Shown here in pieces: positions 8,549-15,206 of a stretch of 36,170 nt of DNA. The translations under genes and the position numbers were made by a program. Source of the stretch: a bacterium (GTDB lineage: Bacteria > Chloroflexota > Dormibacteria > Aeolococcales > Bog-877); contig JAJZJU010000013.1 of assembly GCA_021809895.1 (NCBI GenBank), positions 1-36,170 of the forward strand, given 5' to 3'. The stretch's first letter is position 1. Each line of letters begins with the position of its first letter. The notes under the pieces are model-generated. The model made no database searches. It had not been told where the DNA came from and saw only the letters and a program-made list of their open reading frames with translations.

Positions 8549-9155
8549 CGGCGACCTCCGGGGCGGGCGGTGGCTCCGCTTCGGACCGATTGAACGTGCT
8601 CATGGCCTCCTCCAATCCGCTGCCCACGGCGGCCAGGACCGCATCCGCCGCCCGTGCCACCGCCGCCTCGAGCCGCTCCCGCTCGGCGCCCCGCGGGCTG
8701 CCGAGGACATACTCGATGGGGTCCACACCGGCTGGCGGCCGGCCGATGCCGACTCTGACCCGGGCGAAGTCCTTGGACCTCCAGTGGGTCTGCAGGGAGC
8801 GGATCCCGTTGTGCCCACCAGGGCTGCCAGACGCTCGCACTCGCAACCTCCCCACCGGCAGGTCCAGGTCGTCGTACACGACCAGCACATGGTCCAGGCC
8901 CACTCCCAGGGTCCGGGTCAGGTGAGCCCCCGCGATGCCCGACTCGTTCATGTACGTCCTGGGCTCAGCCAGCAGGAGATCTCGACCCTGCCAGTTGCTC
9001 CGGGCCAGCCGCGCCGGGCCCCGATAGCGCCCGAGAGCGGTCCCCAGACGGGAGGTCAGCACCCGGATGACGTCGAATCCCACGTTGTGGCGCTGACCCG
9101 CATGAGCCGGCTCCGGGTTCCCCAGTCCGATCACCAGCCAGGGGAGGTCGCTCAC
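8541..9155 (-). CDS. pth: Peptidyl-tRNA hydrolase
   Basis: Pth hydrolyses peptidyl-tRNA dropped from ribosomes and so recycles tRNA. Family motifs are clear: VIGLGNPEPAHAGQRHNVGF with the catalytic His in RHNVG; EPRTYMNESG; DDLDLPVGRLRVRASGSPGGHNGIRS (the tRNA-contacting loop); and YVLGSP. At 204 residues it is slightly longer than average because of a charged C-terminal tail. The GTG start overlaps the ybeY stop as GTGA, and its own end overlaps the mfd start by eight bases. Both overlaps suggest tight translational coupling. Confidence 0.97.
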   Translation of the reverse strand: MSDLPWLVIGLGNPEPAHAGQRHNVGFDVIRVLTSRLGTALGRYRGPARLARSNWQGRDLLLAEPRTYMNESGIAGAHLTRTLGVGLDHVLVVYDDLDLPVGRLRVRASGSPGGHNGIRSLQTHWRSKDFARVRVGIGRPPAGVDPIEYVLGSPRGAERERLEAAVARAADAVLAAVGSGLEEAMSTFNRSEAEPPPAPEVADG

Positions 9156-9661
9156 GCAGTTGGCTGCAACGCGGGCACCGCCGGGGGCAGGTGCCCGCGG
9201 CGGGCAGCGTCACGCGCCAGCAGCTGGCGAGTCGCCTGGGTCATCCTAGCCGCCTCCTCGCGGTCGTGATGGTCATGGCCAAGCAGATGGAGAAGACCGT
9301 GCACCGCCAGCAGCCGGAGTTCCTCCTGCGGGTCACTTCCCAACTCATCCGCCTGTTCCAGCGCCACCGGGATCGCGATCACGATGTCGCCAAGGCTGGC
9401 GGCGCCGCCAGGGGGCAGCCGGAAGCCTGAGCCCGGGACCAGGGCGGCGGTCGGGAAGGCGAGCACGTCGGTGGGCCGGTCCGAGCCGGCGAAACGCCGG
9501 TTCAGGCGCACGACGCCAGCAGCCGTGGTGAGCCGGCAGCAGACCTGGTGGTCCTGGAGCCCCAGATCGCGCAGAGCCCCCTCCAGGAGGGTCCCGATCT
9601 CAGCCTGGCGCGCCTGCTGGCGGTGAGCTGGGCTGAGAGCCCGGGACAGCCTCACATCCAC
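9152..9661 (-). CDS. ybeY: Endoribonuclease YbeY (rRNA maturation factor)
   Basis: YbeY is a metal-dependent RNase that acts in 16S rRNA 3'-end maturation and ribosome quality control. The signature is HGLLHLLGHDHHD, whose three His ligands bind zinc, preceded by the family pattern LNRRFAGSDRPTDVLAFP and LGDIVIA. The 244-residue ORF in the track is too long: its first 75 or so residues are the rpsU gene read in the wrong frame. The start is one of two GTG codons at 9661 or 9655, just after AGGAG (9665-9669). The spacing favours 9655, while the first beta strand (VDVRLS) favours 9661. It follows rpsU by 20 bases and overlaps pth by four. Confidence 0.95.
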   Translation of the reverse strand: MDVRLSRALSPAHRQQARQAEIGTLLEGALRDLGLQDHQVCCRLTTAAGVVRLNRRFAGSDRPTDVLAFPTAALVPGSGFRLPPGGAASLGDIVIAIPVALEQADELGSDPQEELRLLAVHGLLHLLGHDHHDREEAARMTQATRQLLARDAARRGHLPPAVPALQPTA

Positions 9662-9681
9662 CAGCTCCTGATCCGCCGCGG

Positions 9682-9864
9682 CTAAGCCTGCTTGGCCCGC
9701 CGCTTCCTGGCCGCCATGGTCTTCTTCTTGCGACGAATGCTGGGCTTCTCGTAGAACTCCCGGCGCCGCACCTCGGTGAGGATCCCGTTCTGCTTGATCT
9801 TCTTGTTGAAGCGACGAAGAGCGCTCTCGAACGACTCTCCCTCCCGCAGCTTTACCTCCGACAG
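9682..9864 (-). CDS. rpsU: Small ribosomal subunit protein bS21, apparent CTG start
   Basis: The ORF track misses this gene. On the minus strand a 60-codon frame reads (M)[18 protein letters not shown], then [20 protein letters not shown] and a lysine/arginine-rich end [10 protein letters not shown]...KQA, then TAG at 9682. This is the bS21 pattern of a short basic protein near the 16S anti-Shine-Dalgarno. An in-frame TGA sits three codons before SEVK, and the only codon in the right place is CTG (9862-9864). No ATG, GTG or TTG occurs in frame before the GTG at about residue 32, inside conserved sequence. A very strong Shine-Dalgarno, GGAGGAGGTGA, precedes the CTG. It is the first gene of the rpsU-ybeY-pth-mfd-mazG operon. 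Confidence 0.93.
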   Translation of the reverse strand: MSEVKLREGESFESALRRFNKKIKQNGILTEVRRREFYEKPSIRRKKKTMAARKRRAKQA

Positions 9865-9870
9865 TGGATG

Positions 9871-9881
9871 TCACCTCCTCC
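9871..9881 (-). promoter_or_regulatory. Strong Shine-Dalgarno deciding the CTG start of rpsU
   Basis: GGAGGAGGTGA on the minus strand ends six bases before the CTG at 9864. The AGGAGG core is nine bases from it, within the normal range. It is one of the longest anti-SD matches in the window and is the main reason for choosing CTG. Confidence 0.8.
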
Positions 9882-9938
9882 AGCACGTATCAGCCCAATT
9901 TGTGAAGCGGCTCTGAACCACCTCCGCCAAGACTCGTG

Positions 9939-9944
9939 ATTGTA
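9939..9944 (-). promoter_or_regulatory. Possible -10 box of the rpsU operon
   Basis: TACAAT on the minus strand would start transcription near 9932 and give a leader of about 67 bases before rpsU. There is no good -35 match in the GC-rich stretch upstream, so this is tentative. The 9865-10031 interval holds nothing else I recognise. Confidence 0.4.
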
Positions 9945-10031
9945 TCGGGGCGACCTCCCCCGCGCTCCCGCCGGCATCCCCCAGCGCTGGCGGTGACGCG
10001 GTGGCGGCCTGCGCCCGGGGAGCCAACGCCG

Positions 10032-10871
10032 TTACCCAGAATGGGCCGCCACCAACCTCAGATGCTCCTGCAACCAGCGCACCGTCGCGGCCGGATCCTC
10101 CTGGAAGAACATGTGCCCGCGGCCGGGCAGCCAGTGCAACCTGGCACCGGGGATCCGCTCCTGCAGGAGCGCGCCATTGCCGGGCGGCATCACCACGTCA
10201 GCGGTCCCGTGCAGCACCAGAGTCGGCGCCTGGATCTCAGGCAGACGGTCTCCGGTGTCATGGTGTCGGATGGCCTCCCAATGGGCCGCGAATACGCCCG
10301 GGCGGACCGGATGGGTGGCCCTCCAGTGCACGGCGTCCTCGACGACCTCCGGGTGCTCTTCCCGCCAGCGACGCTCGTAGAGCACCTGGCAGGCAACCCG
10401 GTAGGCGAGGGCAGGGTCCCGGGCATCGCCACCCAGCAGGAGCCTGGTGTCGGCAGGGTCGGCGCGCACCGCGAGGCTGCCGCCCGGACCGGTGCAGCCC
10501 AGGACCAGCGCGGCCACCAGCTTGGGGTGGCGGATGGCGAGGTGTTGGGCGACCATCCCGCCCATCGACACCCCGAAGACGAAGGCACCGCTGGGCGCCA
10601 GCCGCTCTATTACCCGGGCAGCGTCGTCGGCCAGCAGGGCCATGTCGTAGGGGCCCGGCGTGGCGTCCGAAAGTCCGATCCCGCGCTGGTCAAGGACCAG
10701 GCAGCGCCAGTGCTGGGAGAGGTCGCGAATGTTCCACAAAAACGCGTGGTGATCGGTCCCCAGCCCGGGAATCAGGAGCAGGGGCGGGCCCTCCCCCACC
10801 TGGTGGACAGCCAGCCGAACTCCGGCTGCCACGTCCACCTTCTGCGTCGAGCCATCCTTGGGCCACTCCAT
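10032..10871 (-). CDS. Alpha/beta hydrolase
   Basis: This is a serine hydrolase of the alpha/beta fold, about 279 residues. The nucleophile elbow is GVSMGG, the acid is likely Asp in HGTADVVMPP, and the base is His in PGRGHMFFQEDP near the C-terminus. The oxyanion region LLIPGLGTDHHAF comes early, with QRGIGLSD after it, all in canonical order. The family (haloperoxidase/esterase-like) does not define the substrate. The ORF track starts at 10919, but I choose ATG 10871 because TACCAT lies exactly six bases before it, matching the leaderless pattern here, and because the upstream residues are low-complexity and overlap the rsmE promoter. It is divergent from rsmE with 61 bases between starts. 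Confidence 0.9.
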   Translation of the reverse strand: MEWPKDGSTQKVDVAAGVRLAVHQVGEGPPLLLIPGLGTDHHAFLWNIRDLSQHWRCLVLDQRGIGLSDATPGPYDMALLADDAARVIERLAPSGAFVFGVSMGGMVAQHLAIRHPKLVAALVLGCTGPGGSLAVRADPADTRLLLGGDARDPALAYRVACQVLYERRWREEHPEVVEDAVHWRATHPVRPGVFAAHWEAIRHHDTGDRLPEIQAPTLVLHGTADVVMPPGNGALLQERIPGARLHWLPGRGHMFFQEDPAATVRWLQEHLRLVAAHSG

Positions 10872-10877
10872 GCCCCC

Positions 10878-10883
10878 ATGGTA
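10878..10883 (-). promoter_or_regulatory. Putative -10 box of the alpha/beta hydrolase gene (leaderless)
   Basis: TACCAT on the minus strand, then six bases (GGGGGC), then the ATG. Transcription would start on the A of ATG. There is no Shine-Dalgarno and no clear -35. Confidence 0.5.
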
Positions 10884-10920
10884 CGGATGGCGGTCGGGCC
10901 GCTCCGGCCTGAATGCCAAG

Positions 10921-10926
10921 TAGACT
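10921..10926 (+). promoter_or_regulatory. Putative -10 box of rsmE (leaderless)
   Basis: TAGACT, then six bases (CAGGCG), then the GTG start of rsmE. Predicted transcription start is the G of GTG. No Shine-Dalgarno is present. The -35 zone would overlap that of the divergent hydrolase promoter. Confidence 0.5.
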
Positions 10927-10932
10927 CAGGCG

Positions 10933-11691
10933 GTGCCGACCTTCTTTGTGGAAGCTGGGGCCGACCGGGTTGGCGACCTGGTGCACATCTCGGGCGACGA
11001 TGCCTGGCACATGTCCAGAGTCTTGCGGCTCGGTCGGGGCGCCACGGTGACCCTGGTGCCTGAGGTCGGCACCGAGTGTGAGGCGGTGCTGGAGGAAGTG
11101 GGCCCCGACCTGGTGAGCGCCAGGGTCCTGGCGGCCCGCCGCCGCGCCCGGGAGCCTCGCGCCCAGCTCCACATTCTGCAGGCGATTCCCAAGGGTCCTG
11201 GGATGGCTGAGGTGTGCGAGCGGCTGGCGGAGCTGGGGGCAAGCTCGATCTGGCCAGTGCTGACAGAGCGAACCATCCCCAGGCTGGAGGAGGACCAGGC
11301 GCGGGCCCGCCAGCTGCGCTGGCAGCGGGTTGCCAAGGAGGCGGCCCAGCTGGCGCGTCGGCACCGGGCGCCTGAGGTGCATCACCCCATGCCCCTGGCG
11401 GACGTGGTGAAGAGCTTGCGTCAGCGGGAGGCGCACCTCCAGTGGCTGGCCTGCGACCAACCGTCGGCCCGGACATCCATCTCCGCCGTCGCCTGGGACC
11501 CTGGGGAGCCGACGGCGATTGTGGTCGGACCTGAGGGAGGCCTCTCACCCAGTGAGTTGGATGCGATCCTGGAGTCGGGCGGCGTCGCCGTCTCCTTGGG
11601 CCCCCGCAACCTTCGCACCCTGCTGGCGGCCAGCGTCGCCACAGTGGTCCTCCTGCAGCGCGCTGGTGATTTGGAGTCGAACCAGCCGTGA
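10933..11691 (+). CDS. rsmE: 16S rRNA (uracil-1498 N3) methyltransferase RsmE
   Basis: RsmE is a SPOUT-class methyltransferase that methylates U1498 in the 30S decoding region. The PUA-like N-terminal part reads FFVEAGADRVGDLVHISGDDAWHMSRVLRL. The SPOUT knot carries VVGPEGGLSPSEL near residue 200 and then VSLGPRNLRTLLAASVA. In the family the last motif is usually LGxxILRtETA or a close variant; here the usual T/S-T-A part is LLA, so the cofactor loop is unusual. At 252 residues the length is normal. The GTG start fits the leaderless promoter just upstream. The stop overlaps the GalT-like start in GTGA, so the two genes form an operon. Confidence 0.95.
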   Translation: MPTFFVEAGADRVGDLVHISGDDAWHMSRVLRLGRGATVTLVPEVGTECEAVLEEVGPDLVSARVLAARRRAREPRAQLHILQAIPKGPGMAEVCERLAELGASSIWPVLTERTIPRLEEDQARARQLRWQRVAKEAAQLARRHRAPEVHHPMPLADVVKSLRQREAHLQWLACDQPSARTSISAVAWDPGEPTAIVVGPEGGLSPSELDAILESGGVAVSLGPRNLRTLLAASVATVVLLQRAGDLESNQP

Positions 11692-12782
11692 GTGGGGCGG
11701 GGAACCTGCGCCCTGGACCCCAGCCGACGCTGGTCTTCGAGCGGCGGCTCCGTCGTGGCTCCTACCTTGTGCGAGACCCACTGGGAGAGCTCGCCGAGGT
11801 GCCCTTCGAGGTTGAGCTCAGACGCGACCCGCTGACTGGACGCAGTGGTAGGGTGGCCCACTTCCAGGGCTTCCGACTGCATCGGCCCGACCTGTCTGGG
11901 GCGGTCGCCGAGAGCCGCCCCAACTGCCCCTTCTGCCCGGAGCGGATCGAGCGGGTGACCCCGGAGCTGCCTGCGCACCCGGGCCGGGGCAGCCGCATCC
12001 GGGTTGGGGAGGCGGTGCTCTTTCCCAACCTCAGCCCCTACGATCGGCATAGCTTCGTCGACGTGCTCACCCGTGAGCACTTCCTGCGGCCAGAGGACTT
12101 CCTGCCCCACCACATCTCGGATGGCCTGCTGGCTGCCCAGCAGTACTTCACAGAGCTGCGGCCAAACAGGCGGGGCATCTGCTCAGTGGTCACCTGGAAC
12201 TACATGCCCCCTGCGGGGGCGACCCAGGTTCACGCTCACCTCCAGGGCTTCGCCACGGATCGGCCAGGAGCCCTCCTCGAAGAGGAGGTCCGCCGAGGGC
12301 GGGCCTTCCACCGACGCCATGGAATCTCCTACTGGGATCTGCTGGCGGCTGAGGAGGAGCGGCTGGGAGAGCGCTTTCTGGCCCGCGGAAAGAACAGCGT
12401 GTGGCTCACCGCCTTCCTATCCCGGAGCGTGCTCTCCGACGTGATGGTGGTGTTCCCCGACTGCCGCAGTCTCCTCGAGTTGCCAGTGGAGGGGCTCCTC
12501 GAGTTCTCCAGGGGGCTCTGCGCCTGCCTGGACTTCCTCTCGGCGGAGGGGGTCGCCGCCTTCAACCTCGCCTTCTACTCCGCCCCCTGGGGGGAGCGGC
12601 GCGACCACTTTCGCCTGCACGCCCGGCTCTCCCCGCGGATCTACTTCAACCCCGCCATCCTCGGCTCCGACACCACCGCCTGGCACCACCTCCTCGACGA
12701 ACCGTTCATGGTGCGGAGCCCCGAGTCACTCGCCTCCGGGCTGGGCCCGATTCTGCGGGCCGCCATAGCTCCCGGGAAATAA
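11688..12782 (+). CDS. GalT-like (HIT superfamily) nucleotidylyltransferase
   Basis: This protein of 364 residues is related to galactose-1-phosphate uridylyltransferase, which moves a nucleoside monophosphate between UDP-glucose and a sugar phosphate through a uridylyl-His intermediate. The zinc pair is CPFC (Cys80, Cys83). The active site is HAHLQ near residue 183, matching H-x-H-x-Q (HPHGQ in classical GalT). A C-terminal RDHFRLHARLSPR is also typical of the family. Classical GalT motifs are otherwise loose, and the first 50 residues are not diagnostic, so the true substrate could be another sugar phosphate or an ADP-sugar. It overlaps rsmE by four bases and is followed by a terminator shared with hsp20. 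Confidence 0.8.
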   Translation: MSGAGNLRPGPQPTLVFERRLRRGSYLVRDPLGELAEVPFEVELRRDPLTGRSGRVAHFQGFRLHRPDLSGAVAESRPNCPFCPERIERVTPELPAHPGRGSRIRVGEAVLFPNLSPYDRHSFVDVLTREHFLRPEDFLPHHISDGLLAAQQYFTELRPNRRGICSVVTWNYMPPAGATQVHAHLQGFATDRPGALLEEEVRRGRAFHRRHGISYWDLLAAEEERLGERFLARGKNSVWLTAFLSRSVLSDVMVVFPDCRSLLELPVEGLLEFSRGLCACLDFLSAEGVAAFNLAFYSAPWGERRDHFRLHARLSPRIYFNPAILGSDTTAWHHLLDEPFMVRSPESLASGLGPILRAAIAPGK

Positions 12783-12786
12783 AGAA

Positions 12787-12812
12787 GGGCCCCGGCGCTG
12801 CTGCCGGGGCCC
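12787..12812 (-). terminator. Intrinsic terminator of hsp20, also a stem for the GalT-like gene
   Basis: A perfect 10-bp stem GGGCCCCGGC/GCCGGGGCCC encloses a six-base loop. Read on the minus strand it is followed by TTCTTTATTT, a good U-rich tail, so it should stop hsp20 transcription. On the plus strand it follows the GalT-like stop by four bases but lacks a U-run. Confidence 0.85.
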
Positions 12813-12824
12813 CAACTGCGTCGT

Positions 12825-13343
12825 TCAGCCTTGGGTCGCTCCTGCCTCGATCACGTCTGGTTGAGGAGCCGCATCCCCGCTGCTGACAGGAATCCGCCGC
12901 GGAGCCGGAGCCGCCACCCGGGGGATGGTCACGGTGAGAACCCCATTCAAGAAGCTGGCGCGGATCTCGTCTTCCTTGACATCACCAGGCAGAGTGAGCT
13001 GCCTGATCACGGAGTAGTTGGAGCGCTCCCGGCGCAGGTAGGTGCCGTCAGCCTGCTCCGAGTGCTCCAGCTTGCGCTCACCCCGAATGGTCAAAACACC
13101 CTGGTCAGCGGTGATCTCCACCTCCTCCGGCTTGAACCCCGGCACCGAGGCCTCGATCACGAACTCGTTGTCCTTCTGGCGGATGTCGAGGGGCAGGTAA
13201 GCGGTCGGTGCGGTGGTTGTGAGGCTCCTGCTGCCCACCCCCACAGGTCCCATCAACTGGCCATTGCCAAAGGCCTCATTGACCCAGCGGGACATCTCAT
13301 TCTGCAAATTGAACAGGTCGCTCCATGGATCCCAGCGAGCCAT
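12825..13343 (-). CDS. Small heat-shock protein, Hsp20/alpha-crystallin family
   Basis: This is an ATP-independent holdase chaperone of 172 residues. The alpha-crystallin domain runs from about residue 50 to 145: YLPLDIRQKDNEFVIEASVPGF, EEVEITADQGVLTIRGER, and the hallmark A-x-x-x-NGVL as ASFLNGVLTVTIPR. The C-terminal I-x-I/V anchor is IPV (in RRIPVSS). The N-terminal arm DPWSDLFNLQNEMSRW is typical. It starts at ATG 13343 with AGGAGGTG five bases upstream. Its leader is folded (see the hairpins at 13360-13434). It lies downstream of dnaJ on the same strand. Confidence 0.96.
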   Translation of the reverse strand: MARWDPWSDLFNLQNEMSRWVNEAFGNGQLMGPVGVGSRSLTTTAPTAYLPLDIRQKDNEFVIEASVPGFKPEEVEITADQGVLTIRGERKLEHSEQADGTYLRRERSNYSVIRQLTLPGDVKEDEIRASFLNGVLTVTIPRVAAPAPRRIPVSSGDAAPQPDVIEAGATQG

Positions 13344-13359
13344 CAGAACACCTCCTAAA

Positions 13360-13394
13360 CCTCATCTTTTCCCAGCGTTGCTGGGGGGATGAAG
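13360..13394 (-). promoter_or_regulatory. Stem-loop in the hsp20 leader just before the ribosome site
   Basis: On the minus strand CTTCATC pairs with GATGAGG (seven pairs, one G:U), and inside it CCCAGC pairs with GCTGGG around a three-base loop. The Shine-Dalgarno AGGAGG (13351-13356) begins three bases after the stem. Position and gene suggest possible translational control, but the ribosome site itself is not paired in this fold. Confidence 0.5.
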
Positions 13395-13404
13395 CCATCC
13401 CAAG

Positions 13405-13434
13405 TAGGCCATACCCCGACTTGCGGGGGGCCTA
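13405..13434. terminator. Inverted repeat after dnaJ: terminator or attenuator
   Basis: TAGGCC...GGCCTA (six pairs) encloses CCCCG-ACTTG-CGGGG, with a three-base bulge. It lies 16 bases after the dnaJ stop and upstream of hsp20. There is no U-run, so intrinsic termination is uncertain; it may reduce read-through from the hrcA operon into hsp20. Confidence 0.5.
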
Positions 13435-13449
13435 AACACCGGTGCCGGA

Positions 13450-14565
13450 TCAGATGCCGATGGCGTCCTTGATGTGCTCGAAGAAGCCCCGCCTAACCGG
13501 GTGAGGCTTGCCATCCGGAGGCGCCAGCTCGCGCAGCAGGTGGCGCTGCCGCTCGGTCAGCTTGGTGGGGATCACAACCCGCAGCCTCACCACCTGGTCA
13601 CCCCGCCGACCGGTCCGTGGGTCGGGCGCCCCCTTGCCAGGCAGCCGCACCTGCTCCCCGTACTGGGTTCCCGGCTTGACCGTCATGGTGGCCGGCCCGT
13701 CGACGGTGGGCACTTCGATGGTGTCGCCCAGGGCAGCCTGAGCCACGGAGATGGGGCACTCGTACACGATGGTCATGCCGCGCCGCACCAGCTGCTCGTG
13801 CGGGCGCACCCCGATCACCAAGAAGAGGTCACCAGGCGGCCCCCCTCGCGGGCCCGCCGCACCCTCTCCGGGCACCCTCACCTGCATCTCGTTGTCGACC
13901 CCTGCTGGGATCTGGACCTCGATCGACTTCTTGGCGTCGACCAGCCCCTGTCCGTGACAGTTGGGACAGGGGGACTCGATCACCTGCCCCTCGCCGTGGC
14001 AGCGAGGGCACGGCTCGACCGTCACCATCTGTCCCAGCAGCGACTGCCTGACCCTCTGCACCTGGCCCCGGCCCTGGCACTCCTGGCACACGCTGGCGCT
14101 GGTGCCGGCCGCAGCTCCCCTGCCTCCACAGTCAGGGCAGGCGGCGGGTTTGGTCACCTCGAAGGTGCGGTTGACCCCGGTGATGGCCTCCTGGAAGTCG
14201 ATGGTGACCTGCATCCGCAGGTCCGATCCCCGCCGTGGCCCCCCCCGCTGGCGAGGCTGGGCCGAGCCCCCGAAGAACATGTCGAAGAGATCGAACGCTG
14301 ATTGGAAGTTGAACGCACCAGACCCGCCCGCAAACCCATCGCCGGCCTGGCCGTAGGTGTCGTAGCGCTGCCGGCGCTGGGGATCGGAGAGCACCTGATA
14401 GGCCTCACCCACCTCTTTGAAACGCTGCTCAGCCTGGGCATCTCCCCCATTGCGATCGGGGTGGTACTGCATCGCCAGCTTGCGGTAGGCCCGCTTGAGG
14501 TCCTCCTGGCTCGCCTGGCGGTCGACCCCCAGCACCTCGTAGTAGTCGCGCTTGGTCTGCGGCAT
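13450..14565 (-). CDS. dnaJ: Chaperone protein DnaJ
   Basis: DnaJ is the Hsp40 co-chaperone that delivers substrates to DnaK and stimulates its ATPase. At 371 residues it is a type I DnaJ. The J domain at the N-terminus has HPD at residues 35-37. A G/F-rich segment follows (FAGGSGAFNFQSAFDLFDMFFGG). There are four zinc-binding repeats, CPDCGGRG, CQECQGRG, CPRCHGEG and CPNCHGQG, and two beta-sandwich C-terminal domains. The start codon shares one base with the grpE stop (TGATG), so the two are translationally coupled. No dnaK lies between grpE and dnaJ, although many hrcA operons have one there. Confidence 0.98.
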   Translation of the reverse strand: MPQTKRDYYEVLGVDRQASQEDLKRAYRKLAMQYHPDRNGGDAQAEQRFKEVGEAYQVLSDPQRRQRYDTYGQAGDGFAGGSGAFNFQSAFDLFDMFFGGSAQPRQRGGPRRGSDLRMQVTIDFQEAITGVNRTFEVTKPAACPDCGGRGAAAGTSASVCQECQGRGQVQRVRQSLLGQMVTVEPCPRCHGEGQVIESPCPNCHGQGLVDAKKSIEVQIPAGVDNEMQVRVPGEGAAGPRGGPPGDLFLVIGVRPHEQLVRRGMTIVYECPISVAQAALGDTIEVPTVDGPATMTVKPGTQYGEQVRLPGKGAPDPRTGRRGDQVVRLRVVIPTKLTERQRHLLRELAPPDGKPHPVRRGFFEHIKDAIGI

Positions 14566-15206
14566 CAGTCGGATGTGTCCTTCACAGCATCCCCTCGGGG
14601 CCCGTCCCCCAACTCCCCATCCGGGGATGCCTCAGGTACGCCGGCCACGGGCGGGCCGGCGTGGGCGACGGTCACCTGGGCCGGCCGCACCACCCGGTCA
14701 TGAAGGCGGTACCCAGGCAGCAGCTCCGCCACCACCGTGTCGCGGTCCAGCCCCTCCCCTGGAACCGTCGAGACCGCGTCGTGGATGCGAGGATCGAAGG
14801 CCGCTCCCACCGCCTCCACTCTCTCCACCCCCTGGGAGGCGAGCGCCTCCTCCAGCTGCCGAACCGTGAGGCGCAGCCCCTCGGAGAGTCCGTCACGAGC
14901 GTCGGGATCGATGTGCGCCACAGCCCTGGCCAGGTTGTCCAGAGCGGGCAGGAGCGCCGTCAGCAGGGAGGCAGCGGCGTAGCGTGCCAGATCCTGCGCC
15001 TCCTGGTTCTTGCGCCGCTTGTAGTTCTCGAAGTCGGCCGCCAGGCGCTGATAGGAGGACCGGGCCTGCTCCAGCTCCGAGCGCAACTGAGCCGTGTCTG
15101 CCGGCTGCTCGCTCTCCTCCTCCGCGGTGCCGTCTTGGCCCGCTTCTGGCTCAGGTTCAAAAGCTTCGATTGGCAAGTCGCTCTCCACTGGAAAGGTTGG
15201 GCTCAT
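14565..15206 (-). CDS. grpE: Nucleotide exchange factor GrpE
   Basis: GrpE releases ADP from DnaK. The 213-residue protein has an acidic, low-complexity N-terminus, a long helix (RSELEQARSSYQRLAADFENYKRRKNQE) and the conserved beta domain ending EAVGAAFDPRIHDAVSTVPG and YRLHDRVVRPAQVTVA. The helix followed by FENYKRR is a strong family mark. It overlaps hrcA by four bases at its start and dnaJ by one base at its end, so the three genes form one tight CIRCE-controlled operon. Confidence 0.97.
   Translation of the reverse strand: MSPTFPVESDLPIEAFEPEPEAGQDGTAEEESEQPADTAQLRSELEQARSSYQRLAADFENYKRRKNQEAQDLARYAAASLLTALLPALDNLARAVAHIDPDARDGLSEGLRLTVRQLEEALASQGVERVEAVGAAFDPRIHDAVSTVPGEGLDRDTVVAELLPGYRLHDRVVRPAQVTVAHAGPPVAGVPEASPDGELGDGPRGDAVKDTSD

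Noticed and set aside
9152-9886. 244-residue version of YbeY
   Set aside because: The first 75 or so residues are rpsU read in another frame; YbeY itself starts near 9661.
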